A DNA stretch of 64,000 bases from positions 86,892,087 to 86,956,086 of the forward strand of contig CM043966.1 of assembly GCA_014529385.2 (NCBI GenBank). The letters run 5' to 3'. Positions within the stretch are counted from its first letter, which is position 1; every line of letters begins with the position of its first letter. Origin of the DNA: Adiantum capillus-veneris. Taxonomy: Eukaryota; Streptophyta; Polypodiopsida; Polypodiales; Pteridaceae. The notes beneath the pieces were generated by a model. The model worked only from the letters and a program-made list of their open reading frames with translations. It had not been told where the DNA came from and searched no databases. The position numbers and the translations under genes were made by a program. Below are positions 44,509-59,569 of the stretch, piece by piece.

Positions 44509-45060
44509 CACAAGGGATGTCGTCAACAATAAAGACATCTTGAAACCCCTTAAGAAAATTGGATAACTCTAATTCCTTTTGTTTGTGTATATTTTCTTTT
44601 GCTAAAATATTAGGTTCATTTAGAGAGTCTTTAACAAAAATCATGTACACGGAAATAGAGATCTTAATTGACTTATTGAAATCTTGCATATGTACAATGG
44701 GTATGGTGTTACCCAGTTCCTTAGCATCTACGTACATATCTTTTTTCTTGAACCTAAAAGAGATTCTCCTTTCAAGGAATTTAACATTGGAAGCCATGCG
44801 ATCAATCCATGGTGCCCCTAGGATTACATCCTCATGCTTGAGAGGAGAGATAAATAAGTCCTCTTTGTCCACATAGCTTTGGGCATGGAGCCTCAATTTC
44901 CCTACTAAGGGAGTGACTGAAGCTTCTTGCCCTTTGAAAGCGCCGTCTGTAGGTAAGACATCTCACATCTCATAGGCTTGTATGCCTAGCTAAGTGGCCA
45001 ACTCTATAGATATGAAATTGTGAGTAGAACCAGGGTCAAAGAGAATAAAAGCATCATGTT
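44509..45060 (-). pseudogene. Element C protease
   Basis: Minus strand HDAFILFDPGSTHNFIS at about 45060-45010 is the aspartic protease active site (DPG in place of D[S/T]G). A stop follows, and then EDVILGAPWIDRM at about 44830, the conserved second half. LEDs to the linker IPCEL at 44509. Confidence 0.65.
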
Positions 45061-45063
45061 CTC

Positions 45064-46663
45064 TTACCTTTCCCCAAGCATGGCATAGAGGAGATCCTTT
45101 GTGGTGAGTTTCCTCCTCTTGGATTTCGACCAAGGTAGCTCTAGAAGGCTCATGGAGGTTATTCTTTTGGGGACAAGCGTGGTATGCATGCCCTTTCTTG
45201 CCGCACTTAAAACGGAGGTTATCCTTGCAATAACGCTCAATCTCTTCAGGAGAGAGTTTATTTTTGCCTTTGTAAACTCCCTTCTCTTTAACTTTGTTGG
45301 AATTGCCCTTAGGATAATTTTGGACATTGTCCTTCCCCTTAGGCTCATTGGAACCCTTTTTTTTGTGGGCTTAGAATTTCTTTTAGCCCCTGTTTGGAAA
45401 TTGATCCAAGAAGCCACCATAGTATGGTGTATAACCGCCAATATGGTGCATGGCCTTTGGGAGTTGACATACTCCACCATTTCTTCGGTTATGCCCACAC
45501 AAAATTGTTGATTTTTCTCTCTAAAATCCAAATTTTTGAAGACAGTGTCTTTGAGTTGTAGGTCCCAAAAATTGTCGACATATTTGTGAATGGATTCATA
45601 GGGAGAGAGCTTCAAGCTTTGCCATTCGGTGAGTACTTTGTCTTTGGCATCGGTGGTCAAAAACTGCTTCATAATGGAAGCTCTTAAAGCTTTCCATGTT
45701 TGTGGAGCTTCACTATTGGCTCGTAGGCTAGACCACCATTGCCTGGTGGACTTTTGAAAGTGCATAGCTACATGGTGTAGCTTAGAGGACTCTGTGAAGC
45801 CCTCATCTCCAAAAACCGCATCAAATTGTTGGATAAAGGCCAAGACTTTGTCCGTAGCACCAAAGGTGCCATCGTAGGGAAGGAAAGAGATGCTCTTTTG
45901 TCCCTCTTTGAACTTCTTGAGCTTGGACAACCTCTTCCACGTGGCATAGGATTTCCGATGGCCTCTTCTTTTTGATGGTTCAAAAGTTGCACCATCACTT
46001 TCTTCAAAAGATAAAGAATTTGAGGAAGATGGAGAAGAGGGTGACCTCTTTCTTGCCTTTTTCTTGCCTTGATCTTCTTTGTCTTCACCACCATCACTTT
46101 CATAAGAGGAAGAGGATGAAGAAGATGGAGAAGAGGGTGTCCTCTTTCTTGCGTTTTTCTTCTCTTTCTCTTTATCATCCCTCTTTGAAATATGGTGTGG
46201 AGAAGTGTGCGATGGTCTTCTCCGTTTTTGGGGGTGATGGAGAGCATGTAGCCCGCCGTCTTCGTGGAGCCATCTCCGTTGAGGTGGCGGAAGACTCACT
46301 TCTTTCTCGTTCCTTCGATGGAGGCTCTTGAATTCTCCTTTGGAAAGCAAATGAATCATCAAGAAGAAAATTTTTGAGCCCTTCGTATGATTCCTCTTCT
46401 TCTTCCCAAATCGGAGAGAGGCCTCTTTTGGAAGTCTCACAAGGAGGCTTCCTAGGTACTCTTTTGTCATGGTGGGGAGCTTGGAGAATCCCACGAACAC
46501 AAAGCTGCCGTTGCACTTCACTTTGGAGGGATGGATTGCCCATGGCTTGTTGAAGACTAGAAGCAAGGTAGTTAACAAGTACAGGGGCATCATTAGTAGC
46601 CTGCTCATTAGCAAAATCAAAGTTATCAACATTAATTTCACTCTCTTTACTATTGTCAGCCAT
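45064..46663 (-). pseudogene. Element C gag
   Basis: ATG at 46663 (MADNSKESEINVDNFDFANE) is the likely start. The frame runs to 46175 and then shifts into the long overlapping frame. That frame carries a Lys/Ser-rich linker (tandem SPSSSSSSSYESDG / SPSSSNSLSFEESDG) and the gag core (FLPYDGTFGATDKVLAFIQQ, AMHFQKSTRQWWSSLRANS, WQSLKLSPYESIHKYVDNF). Beyond another frame change a degraded zinc knuckle FKCGKKGHAYHAC lies at about 45215-45175. Two copies of the Ser-rich linker are a local duplication. Confidence 0.8.
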
Positions 46664-47067
46664 TCTAACAAGCTTTAGGTGTAAAAGTTTTAGGTGTACT
46701 TTGGCACTTCAAGCCCTAGTTTCTACTCCCCTTTACCCCTTTAGAAAAAGCACTCAAGCTATTGTGCCCGTGGCTCGGATACCATTAATTGCAAGGAATA
46801 GAAGAGAGGTTCATTCAACACCAAAACAACACCGGCTCCTGTCAAGCGTCTAATAGCTCAATAGTGGTTAAGCCATAGGCAAGCCCTGTAGGACTCCACT
46901 ATCAAGACCATAGCTCTCGATGGTGATGCCCCGTTATCTGCATAAAGGAAGGCGCACCGCAAGGATGAAAAATCCCTATTCTACTTACTCACATGCAATT
47001 AATAATACCAACCAGTTATAGCTATCTTGAGGACCTCCCTTCTTGAGCAAGAAAAGAGAAACCTTGT

Positions 47068-47079
47068 GCTATGATACCA
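47068..47079 (-). other. Primer binding site of element C
   Basis: Minus-strand tggtatcatagc, one base inside the right LTR; a tRNA-Met-type site. Confidence 0.85.
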
Positions 47080-47080
47080 A

Positions 47081-49680
<2,600 letters not shown>

Positions 49681-49976
49681 TCAACACATATTATCCACTT
49701 TACATCCTTCTTGGGTGTGACAACAACAGGGCTCACCCATTCTGTAGTACTCACACGACATATAAAACCTGCTTTGAGACGCTTGTCTTCCTTTAAACCA
49801 TTAAGTTGTACGGGCTGAGCTCATTCCTTAATTGGAATGTGGGTTTTCTCTCTTTTGCAGCCTATAATTTCGTCATGAAAAGTGATGAATAAATTGGAAA
49901 ATTGTTGTATCATATGTAGGTACTCACCCTTCTCATGTCTAGTCAAGTTGGGAGACATCATACCTTGTATCAGCTC

Positions 49977-50719
49977 TTATTTGACATTAGGTTGAAGTTT
50001 GGATTGCATCAACTCTTCAATTTTCTCATAAGGACGAGAGATATCCTCATTATCCATAAGGCCAAGAAATCTTTGTTTCTCATCATGCTCTTCTTCAAGA
50101 AACAAGGGGGAAACATCTAGATCACTATCAATGCTATCTTTCCACCTCATTGCCATCATCCTCATTGTCTTCTTCTCTTCTTCAGTACTATTATTCATCA
50201 CTTTGCTCATCAAAATCAGCATCCAAAGATTTCTTTCTAGCCATGTGAAACCCCTTCTTATCACCCTTTCTATTGTAGAGAGTGACGGCTCCACGTCCCC
50301 AATCCTATACAACTTTGGTTGCTTGTAACCATGGTCTTCCAAGGATAAGAGGGAAAGCACCAATACCCATGGGCATAACATGGCATTGACCAGCACTTTA
50401 ACATCAAATACATCCATCTCCAAGTTCTTTATAACTCTCAAGCACTTCACCCTTGATTGGTTGGAAAGATTTATGCCAAAAACTGAATTCTTTACCATGT
50501 TGAGTTCCAAATTTGATACACAAGTTTGAGTAATAACTCACATCTGTGCACCTTCATGAATATAACCCTCCCCAATACACATCCTCTTATGCCATGCATC
50601 CATAGTAGGCATATATTGGGTAGCTCATTCAAAGATAGGACTCTCACAAACCCCCTTGCAGGCTCCTTCTTTATGGGGTTGACTACATATTGCCTTTCTA
50701 ACTTAGGACACATCTCCAT
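49977..50719 (-). pseudogene. Element A protease region
   Basis: Open blocks 50719-50492 and 50510-49977 in shifted frames. In the third frame LILGRPWLQATKVV and DWGRGAVTLYNRKGDKKG at about 50350-50250 are the second half of a retropepsin and its linker to RT. The catalytic Asp segment is not clearly readable. Confidence 0.5.
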
Positions 50720-50741
50720 GAGTTTCCCAAATGTAGCCTTT

Positions 50742-52026
50742 CTACAGTCTACTCACCAAATCAGCCCTTAAGCTATAATTTGGTTGCCCTTCTCCCAAAG
50801 AAAATTCAGATGCATTGTAATGTTGCTTGGGTTTTCTCTTCTTCTTCTCTTTACCTGTACCTGTTTCACCCTGTTTCCCTCTTTTGTGGCTGGGACCTGC
50901 ATCACTCATGTCATGATATCTTGTAACCCTCTTGCCTACAGGCATGACAATAGCTCCCAAATCATCCTTTTTCTTCTCCAAAAGGATTATTCTTACCACC
51001 TTTGTTTTTCCCTTTTCTTCAGCCGTCAAACCACTTGCCCCTGCTTCCCCTTTAATCTCGATACCATAATCTTGAGTTCAAGAAGGAATTTATGAAGGAA
51101 GAGGAAACATATCACCACCCATTCTCTTTGTCTTATCACATTGAGGGCTTTTATAACCCCATTCACCACAATCGTAACATTGAAACATATCCCCTCTTCC
51201 AACCATTCCTCTTTCTCTACCACCTATAAACCCTTCATTGCTTCCATAGACACGTCTATATCCATAGCTCTGACCTCTTCCAACTCCCATCATATGCGCA
51301 CTAATATTCTTCACAAGATCTACAACCTCTTGCATCTCCTTGCAAAAAGCATTCACACCATGAGAAGGTTTTTGATCATAATCCAGCTCCCTGATGATGA
51401 CCCTTGGTTGCTCTACAAATTTCACTTCAAACTCTGGCTCGACATTGATTTCAAGTCGATGAAGACGCTCTACTTTCCACTCTTTATTCTTTGCAATTTC
51501 AATTGCCTCCTCGAAGGTCCTTGGCTGCTCAAGCTCTACCTTCAAGCATAGACTACTCCTCAAGATTGCAAGAAACCTATCCTTCTTCAACATGGCTGGA
51601 TGAATTTCAGCCCCCAAAGATGTACACCACTTTGTCCATAACGCATTGAATGCCTTCACAAAGTCCTCTATGGTATGGCCTTCATCCTGTACCAAGCCTT
51701 GAATAGACTGCCATACCTTTTTTGGGTCTTTCACTTGTTGAAAGTGTGTAAGAAAATCATGTCTTACCATTTCATAAGTAATCACTTGAGGATATTGTAG
51801 CTCCTTTTTGTAGCCTTCCAACCATTCCCTAGAATCTCCCTTCAAATAGAAGTAGAAGATTCACAACACCAGCGCTGGTTTTGCTTGTTAGTAAGAAGGC
51901 AAGCAGACTTCATTTGCTCAATGAAACCTTTGTCACTTTCATTTGATTTCTCACTAAACTCCAAACAACTAAACACCATGTCTTCAAAACTTGTAAACTA
52001 AAGGTAACTTGAAGCAATTCCTCCAT
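50742..52026 (-). pseudogene. Element A gag
   Basis: ATG at 52026 (MEELLQ), shortly after the LTR and a candidate primer site. After stops the 51845-51090 frame gives the gag core (EWLEGYKKELQYPQVITYEM, FVKAFNALWTKWCTSLGAEI, EQPRTFEEAIEIA). A Gly/Arg stretch follows, then a zinc knuckle CYDCGEWGYKSPQC whose His is replaced by Tyr. A basic linker follows (GKEKKKRKPKQHYNAS, 51029-50742). Nucleic-acid binding by this copy's gag would be impaired. Confidence 0.75.
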
Positions 52027-52042
52027 GGTAGCACCAAAACAT

Positions 52043-52234
52043 TGTTGGGCAAAAAGAAAAGTGGGACACCTCTATAGCTTTATAGCCCAAGAGAATGCAA
52101 ACCTAAACCAAAACACGAAAAAGTATACCAAAAAAACTCTTAATAAACCCCAACAAAAAGGCCTATGCTCCAAGGACCATAGCAAGTAGGCGAAAAACTC
52201 TATCAAAACGTGGGTTTTTAGCACATGCTGACCA
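52043..52234 (-). repeat. Truncated 5' LTR of element A
   Basis: Starts tgttgggcaaaaagaaaa on the plus strand and aligns with 2646-2868, with one internal deletion (about 28 bases). Similarity stops near 52234, where a Tat-like gag remnant begins; about 500 bp of the LTR is missing. Confidence 0.75.
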
Positions 52235-54660
52235 ATGCAATTTCTTTTCCCTTCTTTTTTGGATTCTTTGGGTAGTTTGGAACCAATTGATCTATTGCAC
52301 AACCCTTACAAAACCCAAATATCTTTGTTCCCTTTACTCTGTGTGGACCAACTTGTACCCAATGATTATCTCCACATTGATAGCAAGGACCTTCCGATTG
52401 AGCAGTTGTGGTGCTCTCATTGGCTGTCTTATCCTAGAAAAATATTTTCTAGGCTTGTGATTTTGCTTCCCTATGAACATGAGCATGTTTTTATCCATTG
52501 TGTAATGGTTTTTTGTTGGTTGAGGAACATATGAAGGTTTTATAGGCTCATCTGAGCTTACCTAATAAGGATTACTCTTGTTGAAATAAGTAGCTCCTTC
52601 AAGCTCTCTCCCTTAGGTTTCCACTATCTCTTTGTAATAAGCATTTGGAGGCAACATTTGATGAATTTTGAGTGTCTATATTGTCTGAATATATCAAAAA
52701 TAGCTTTATTGTCTTGAGGAAAAGGAGGTTGTTGGCCCAACACAGGTTGCAACTTATCTCTCCCTTTTGCTCCATTGTTTAGACCTATTTGGTACCTTGG
52801 TGGTGGTAGAAAAGGTTGAATTGATTAAGGTCCATATGGCCTTTCCCTTATGTAGTTTTGAATTTAAAAACAATCATTTGTCTTATGGTTGGTGTGTTTC
52901 TACTTCATTAGGAACCACTTCAAAGCTCTAGATACATTTTCTGCTTGTGGCAATCAATGTCACAGATCCAAACTATGTCAATAGATACAATTCATCCTTT
53001 GGATCACTTTCTCAACCACTTGATCAAAATTTGGTGTGATTGAAGTAGGAGCACTTCAAAACTCTAGACACATTTATTGTTTGTGGCAGCTATTGTCTTA
53101 GATTCAAATTTTGTTGATAGATTCGATTCACCCTTTGGATCACTTCCTCAACCACTTGATCAACTTTTGGTGTCATTGAAGTAAGAGCCCTATGTTTTGT
53201 TGATGCATCGCTAATGATTGAAGAGGAATTGCTGGTGGTCGTGTCTGCATCTTTCAATACCTCTCCGTAAGTTTTGCAATTGTCAACTATATACAACGGT
53301 TCTCTAGTGACCTGTTCCAAGGTGGTGCATGCCTTTAAGTGAAAATCCTTATTGAGATTTCTTTTTCTCATGTCCTCTATAAAGAGAACTGATAATCTCT
53401 TGTCTTGCGATAACTATCATAGAGGACACCTCTCGATGTATTACTTGAATCAAAGTGAAGTTTCCTTCATCTTCTCATTCTGTTTTCTCTTAAAGGCATA
53501 GATCAAGGAAATTGTATTGTGTTTGATTCCTCTTTTTGAGAATTCCTCTTCAAACTCTTGTAAGAGTTTCTTGATATTTGATAAGTCTCCACTATTCAAT
53601 GGTTGGAACCATGTCAATTTTGTTGCTTCCAAAGTTAACCCAAATCCCTTGTAGTGAGTGTGGAAATCTATGAATTGTTCAACTCTTAAGACTTGCTTAA
53701 AAAGTGAAACATGTGCGTATGCATCCCGTAGTGCATTGTATTTTTTGGCAGCACATTCTCCACTTAAGATAGTTGCATCCTTCATGTTTAGCTACCATTC
53801 TCAATACTCTTGGTTCTCCTAATACAAAATATCTAGCTTTATATCCACCATCCAAAATTTTGATTGGAGTTCTGTTTGTCGTTCTCTCATCACGTTGCAT
53901 ATCCTTAGCTTCATTCCAAGTGTCTAGAACTCTCACAGTATGGATAGTGTCTGGAGCATCACTGCCCCAATATATGGTCATTGGAATCCTAGAATTCAAG
54001 GATCCCATTGGTCTTGGTACCAAAAATTGAGGTTGATTGAGCAAGTCTTCCACTATAGCTCTAAGTTCTAATAGGACTCGCTCTTGCGGTTTCTAGCCTT
54101 GTCTCTAAGACAATCAATCTATATGTGCTAGGTGTGACATAGTACTGATGGAGGGGTCCTCCAAAGTACGTATATCTCCATAGCTCCTTGCGGTCTACAA
54201 TAGAGTACCTTTGGCCATACTTATTAAGCATTATCACTTGGGTATCTCTACCTTCTTTATATGTAAATCATACAAGCATTCTGTTTTGATAACTATTTAA
54301 TGTTTGTTGCACTTATAATAGAGAATTTTATCTCCATTGTTGTACTTGTATAAACTCACATGTGTATTATCAGTGTTGACTCAAGTTGGCATATTCACTT
54401 GCCTAAGATTCACATTAGGAATGTCTAGCTATGGTGGCTTGGCTTCATGCACATGACTTCAACCTTATCATTGATGCCCGTTAATCCACATTTATCCACA
54501 ATATAGGGATTTTGCAGTCGAGAACCCTTCCCCCCCTCCCCAGGTTTTGCTTGAAGGACTCGCCCTGCTATGTAATAGTGGTTTGATGGGCTATCTTCAG
54601 CAAGGCTGGGCCTCACATTCATCCCTACCTCTCTTCTGCTAGTAGCAACACATAGAGATG
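52235..54660 (-). pseudogene. Tat-like Gypsy gag remnant, minus strand
   Basis: From the 5' side: 54622-54425 (NPYIVDKCGLTGINDKVEVM), RYTYFGGPLHQYYV at about 54150, 54053-53697 (QFLVPRPMG), 53785-53450 (AYAHVSLFKQVLRVEQFIDF, WFQPLNSGDLSNIKKLLQEF, EEFSKRGIKHNTISLIYAF), 53371-53090, and a zinc-knuckle region CYQCGDNHWVQV with KIFGFCKGCAIDQLVPNYP at about 52370-52250. The same order appears in the plus-strand element at 58720-61150, so this is a relative of it. Truncated at both ends and full of stops. Confidence 0.75.
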
Positions 54661-55490
54661 GAGGCTCAAGTCCTCCACAAAGGGACTATGATGAAGTACC
54701 CTTGCCCGATCCCGTTGAGCCAACAATTTAAGTTGCTGTCACCCTGATAGAGCAAGTGAGCCTAGCCATAGAGGTAGAACGTCTTCAAGAGACTTCCATC
54801 ATTTGCAAGATTCTTGGCACCAGACCCAGTAGAGGAGAGGTACATGATCATCTCCAGGCCCGCCTTCTCGTAGAGGTGGGCAAGATCTTGGATGTTAAGT
54901 TCCTTGGATGCGGCTACTAGTATTCCTCATAGAGTTTGAGACATTCGAGATGGCATCCAAGGTCATCACAATGAGCCCCTTGGCCAGATGAGCATTTCGA
55001 GCCCACTTTTGATAGTGGAGGCATGGTTTGTATCTAGCTACAAATGTTCTGGTAGAGGAGGCAGACCTTCCCATCTCCATATGCTTTCGTAATTTGAAGA
55101 GGGAGTACCTGCCACTTTTTTCCATGATAGGATTAGAGATTGGGACTATCTTGGGTATACCTCGCACGGTAGCCTCAGTAGCTGCCAAGGTGGCCCTCAT
55201 CCCCTTAGTATGTGTTCTGGTTCGGGACACCCACACTCTCTCGAAGGTCATCCTGGGGTCGGTTCTATTAGAGCATGGAGTATTTGGGCCTCCCAAATTA
55301 GTGTTTCATTTGCAGACAGATGGGCCATTTTCCTGTCCTTGTAGGAGACCTTGACCTACAACACTTGTGCAACCTCCCAACACTGAGCAAGCCCAGCAGC
55401 CAGACACACAGGTTGGTACCTTGACTAAGACAGACAATCAGACTGTTTGGTGGATGGAGGAGGATGCACACAAAACCCTGTAAACACTCA
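54660..55490 (+). pseudogene. LINE ORF1-like (DUF4283) remnant
   Basis: In shifting plus frames: EVERLQETSIICKILGTRPS and EVGKILDVKFLGCGYY, then FETFEMASKVITMSPL, then LPISICFRNLKREYLPLFSM and IGLEIGTILGIPRTVASVAA. This order matches the DUF4283-type N-terminal domain of plant L1-like ORF1/zinc-knuckle proteins, as far as I recall the family. No zinc knuckle or RT is left. Frameshifts and stops throughout. Confidence 0.45.
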
Positions 55491-55559
55491 CTCAATTTTT
55501 TGAAAGAAGCCGTGTAATTCAGCTTATGATGAATTGTAATTGTAATGTTATTTGACATA

Positions 55560-56329
55560 CCCTATCAGCGTCTTTGAGTCAACACCTTGTAAGTGACCGA
55601 ATGGCCGTGGAAAATCTCCCTTAACCTTTAAGTCAAAACCCTTGGTTTTGGACTAATGAGAGATCATTAGCAAGGAGGATTTCTGGAAACATTCAGTGTG
55701 AGAGCTTCTTACTGCTACAAATTGTAATCCTCTTTTCTCGTGGATTGGTAAATAGAATTTAATTCCAAAGAGCACATTGTGTTCCTAGTCTCATGCTCTA
55801 CATTTTAAGTATAACCATTCTTTGTTTCATTCTGGTTCATGACGCTTTGTTTGTGAGCAAAATGCATTGATTTGAAGGTTAAAATGGTTGTTTTTTGATG
55901 TTTTGACCATGGATAACTGTTTCTATGCTTAAGGGGGACCTTTCAAGTAGTTCTATTTCAGTTTTTTGCACATTTTTTGTGATGGATCGTGATTTATATA
56001 CCTTTCCAGATGGTGACAGAACTTGGTAGGATTGTGCCCCTAGGTGTCTTAATACCTTTCCTTAAGTTTCATTGCATTCCAAATTTGTTTGGATGCCAAA
56101 AAAGGCGTGATGACGTAGAGCGGTGAGATTGGACACATACTGATTTTTTGACTAGGAAATGGTTGATTTGGTTTTGTCGTAGTATGAGTAGCCCTTTCAG
56201 TTCACTTTGGTGAGATTGACACTCTCATTAAGTCTCGGTGCCCCATCCCGAGTCGCTTCCTTGCATATTGACATTATGTTAGTACAAAAGAGCTATGCTG
56301 CATACGTCCGTAGCGGCAACTCGCTACCA
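55560..56329 (+). repeat. Probable 5' LTR of Tat-like element copy 2 (left edge unresolved)
   Basis: The sequence ends ctcgctacca directly before the PBS, parallel to ccgctaaca at position 32 of copy 1. No second LTR is in the window, so the left edge cannot be fixed; a TG near 55588 is one candidate. No gene seen. Confidence 0.5.
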
Positions 56330-56330
56330 T

Positions 56331-56348
56331 TGGCACCACTTCCGGGAA
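56331..56348 (+). other. Primer binding site of Tat-like element copy 2
   Basis: tggcaccacttccgggaa, one base after the LTR-terminal CA; equivalent to 34-51 and to TGGCGCC-type primer sites of Tat/Athila elements. Confidence 0.65.
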
Positions 56349-56871
56349 AACCGATCCTTAGGTGGTGAGTGACTCAGTGTACGAGAAACTTCATTCCAAA
56401 GCTTTTGACAACCATCTCGCTTACGCATAGACAGTAAAGCATCTAGATGTAGGTTTAGTGCTTAGTAGAGATTGGAGTCCGAGACTAGCCAATGCTACTC
56501 CTTAAGAGCAAAGAAAGTTGTGACTGAAGTACAAGATAGTATTTTGTTGTTTGAATTTCCCATGCTTGGAAAGGACTATTCCACCACACACTTCGTTGTC
56601 ATTTTTGTACTGTTTTCATTTATGTTTGCAAATTTATTTCAGTTTATAGGAGTAGGTTAGGGAACAAATTACACCATCATTTGAGGCCAAAAGGATTGAG
56701 GAAAAAAATGTCAAAAACCTTATTTTGGTGTTGAAGACTGTAACTCTGAAAAGTTGAAGAATTGATGGTTAGAAATTCAAAACTAAACCCAACCTAGCAA
56801 AACCTTTAGAAAGGGGATAAAAACACTTGCTAAAAACAAAATGTGCAGAAAATTTCCAATTAGCCTGTCCA

Positions 56872-58202
56872 ACATGGATCGTGATCCATGTATCTTTTTG
56901 GCAAAAAGTACTAAAACTATTTCCCTTGCTTAGAACAGGCTCTCAAGCATTAGAACCTTGAGTTTGGTCAGAAATAAAGTGCTAAAAGATCACTAAAATC
57001 AAGAAATTGGATTGAGCAAAGCAAAAATCTTAGAAACTGAGGAAAATAACAAAAACTGAACTTTTACTTGTTTAAATTCAAAAAGGGAAGAGAATTAGGA
57101 TCAACTAGAAGCAGGGAACCAACATAACCAAAAATCATGTCCAGATGCTTCCCAACATGGATCATGATCCATGTTCTAGGTAGACATCTGATAGTGAGAT
57201 TTGACCAGTGCACTCCTAATTACTAAGGGAACAACTTTTCCCAAAGGAGCCATAGACAAAAAGTGAAAAATCCTGATCAAAATACCAAAAAAGGAGTTGT
57301 TTGCAAAAAACCGCAAAATAGACACAAAATCTTGCTTTTGACTTGGAAAAAGTTGATCAAGTCCAAAAAGATTAGGGGAGTAGCATCACCAAACCTTTTG
57401 TCACAAACTCACAAAGTATCAGTTCAAAATCTTGCCAAACATGGATCGCGATCCATGTATCTTTTTGGAATTTGGTGCTCATATTGGGCAAGTAGAAAAG
57501 TGATATCATTTGAAGTACTTTCTCCCAAGGGACCCTTATTAGAAAAGTCCAAAAAGAGCAAAAGGGGCAAAAATCAGATCAAGGGGGAAACCACTGGAAC
57601 AAACCCTAAAACTGACTTTTGGATGATCTAGAAAACTCCAAAACATTGAAAACCCATATAGCCAGCATCAGAATGCCAAGGACTAGCTGTGGGTCAAGTT
57701 TTTGTGCATTCTAAGGAACCCTTATTAGAAAAGTTCAAAACGAGGGCAAAAGGGACAAAAATTAGATCAAGGGGAAAACCACTGGAACAAATCCTAAAAT
57801 TGACTTTTGGATGACCTAAAAAACTCCAAAACATTCAAAAACCATATAGCCAGCATCAAAGGCCAAGGACTAGCTGTGGGTCAAGTTTTAGTGCATTCTG
57901 ACACTAAGGAACATGGATCGCGATCCATGTTCCCTTGACACATTTTGATACCAAACTGGCACCATAGCTAGAGGGCATCACATAGAGTCTAGTTTTCCTT
58001 CCAAAATTGAATTTGGATGCAAAAAACCATCCCAAAAGCCGAAAACTGACAGGAGCTCTGGCAAAGTAACAGAATTGACCTAGCTTCTAGTTGAGAGTTT
58101 CATTTCTAAAACTTTTGATACCATAAGACCTCCTAATCATGCTGAACTTGGTAGTACCAAGAAAAGTCCATTTGGCTTCCAAACATGGATCACAATCCAT
58201 GT
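56872..58202. repeat. Five 20-bp palindromes (copy 2 leader)
   Basis: Copies: 56872-56891 (CGTG centre), 57155-57174 (CATG centre, still a perfect palindrome), 57439-57458 and 57911-57930 (perfect CGCG form acatggatcgcgatccatgt), and 58183-58202 (CACA centre). Spacings are 283, 284, 472 and 272; subtracting the 186-bp duplication makes the third 286. Confidence 0.9.
57527..57898. repeat. 186-bp tandem duplication in leader
   Basis: Units 57527-57712 and 57713-57898 both contain cccttattagaaaagt, ccactggaacaaa and catatagccagcatcaa and end tgtgcattct. Copy 1 of the leader has a single version. Confidence 0.9.
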
Positions 58203-58719
58203 ACCTCTAAGTCAGAACAGAAGCAGAATTTCAACACACAAGGAGCTAGTCCACAATACCCTGGTGGTTCTTTCAAAATTGAAATTGGACCTAAATTGTT
58301 GAGGTTGTGTGAGGAATTGTGTGCTACTAAAAAAACCTAGCTAAATTTTGTCGATTAAAAGCAAGAACTAATAAGAACGGATGTAAGCTCACAACTATCA
58401 AAGCAATTTTTGACAGGTTGTGGGTACTAGAGGATACTAACGAGCAAGTAAGATCAAACGGGGGATTCAAACTAGCTAATGAGGTAACCCAATTTGGAAA
58501 TTACAATACCAATTCTTCATGAATTTGCGATCAGGAATATTGTACCAGAATAGGAATCCCAGCATCTTTGACCATGGAAGCAATTGCTCAATGGAAGAAA
58601 GCTTGAATTAGAGACCTTTAGAACCCATTTTAGAGGAGAGCTTCTCTGACACTTCGTCAGAAAGATTATACAACCTCATGATTGAGGATTCTAACAAGTG
58701 AAACCCTAAGGGAATAGCT

Positions 58720-59447
58720 TTGATGGGGGCAGGTCCTTCTCAACCCGCATCTAATGTAAAATTGTTGTATTTAAAGTTTCAATTTGAAAATGTGCTTAAG
58801 GCCAAAATCAATAAGGATGGAATGGACCGCTACTGTGTTAAGTTGGAAAATAAGCCGAACAAGTACAGAGACCTTGTAGATGTCAATTATGACGGGGATA
58901 GATATTTTGATCGAGAGGAATGATGTACCTAGTGGTTCATAACCCTTTTATTGTGGATAAATGGGGGATAAATGGCACCAAGGACAAGGTAGATCACGAG
59001 CTGGACAATGAGGCACCCAAAATGGAGAAACAAAACACGTTTCTCAGATGCACCAATGAGACAAAGCGCATTAATACAGACAACACGTATGTGGGGCTAT
59101 ATAAGTTTAATAATGGAGAACAAACACTCTATTCCAGATGTGATGAACCCCACATCAAGGAACTAACAAACCATAAAAAATTGTATGTTTTCACGTACAC
59201 AAAAGGGAGAAGTATTTATGTGGTCATAATAGACAAGTATGGGCGAAAGTACTCTCGAATGGATCGTAGGGAGTTTGAGAGATATACATATTTTGGGGGA
59301 CCACTCCACCAATACTATGTAAATCTGAAAGAGGTAAAGACCGCCACTACTCACACAAGACCTGAGACTATACATGTGAGCCCAGTAAGAACCAGGGTGT
59401 GGAGGAGTCTTTTGGACATGAACGAGCCTCAACCAGAGGGCCTTTAG
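58720..59447 (+). pseudogene. N-terminal region before gag in the Tat-like element
   Basis: ATG at 58720 (MMGAGPSQPASNVKLLYLKF) to a TGA at 58921. A second frame, overlapping by four bases, carries on as HNPFIVDKWGINGTKDKVDH, KKLYVFTYTKGRSIYVVIID and RYTYFGGPLHQYYVNLKEV, ending at 59447. The same segments survive in the minus-strand remnant at 54622-54100, so this is a family-wide part of the element rather than chance. I recognise no domain; it may be an extra ORF or an extended gag N-terminus. Confidence 0.5.
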
Positions 59448-59569
59448 GATCAACAACGTCTAGGGCTTCCATGAACACACATAGGGGCAGTATTGTTCCT
59501 GATGTCACTTACACCACTAGAATCCCTCTGCCTATTATGCGAGAGTGACTTGACAAATATATAGCGGAT

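Noticed and set aside
52235-52534. Plus-strand 99-codon frame
   Set aside because: The minus strand here reads the Tat-like zinc-knuckle segment CYQCGDNHW...KIFGFCKGCAIDQLVP, homologous to 60980-61090.
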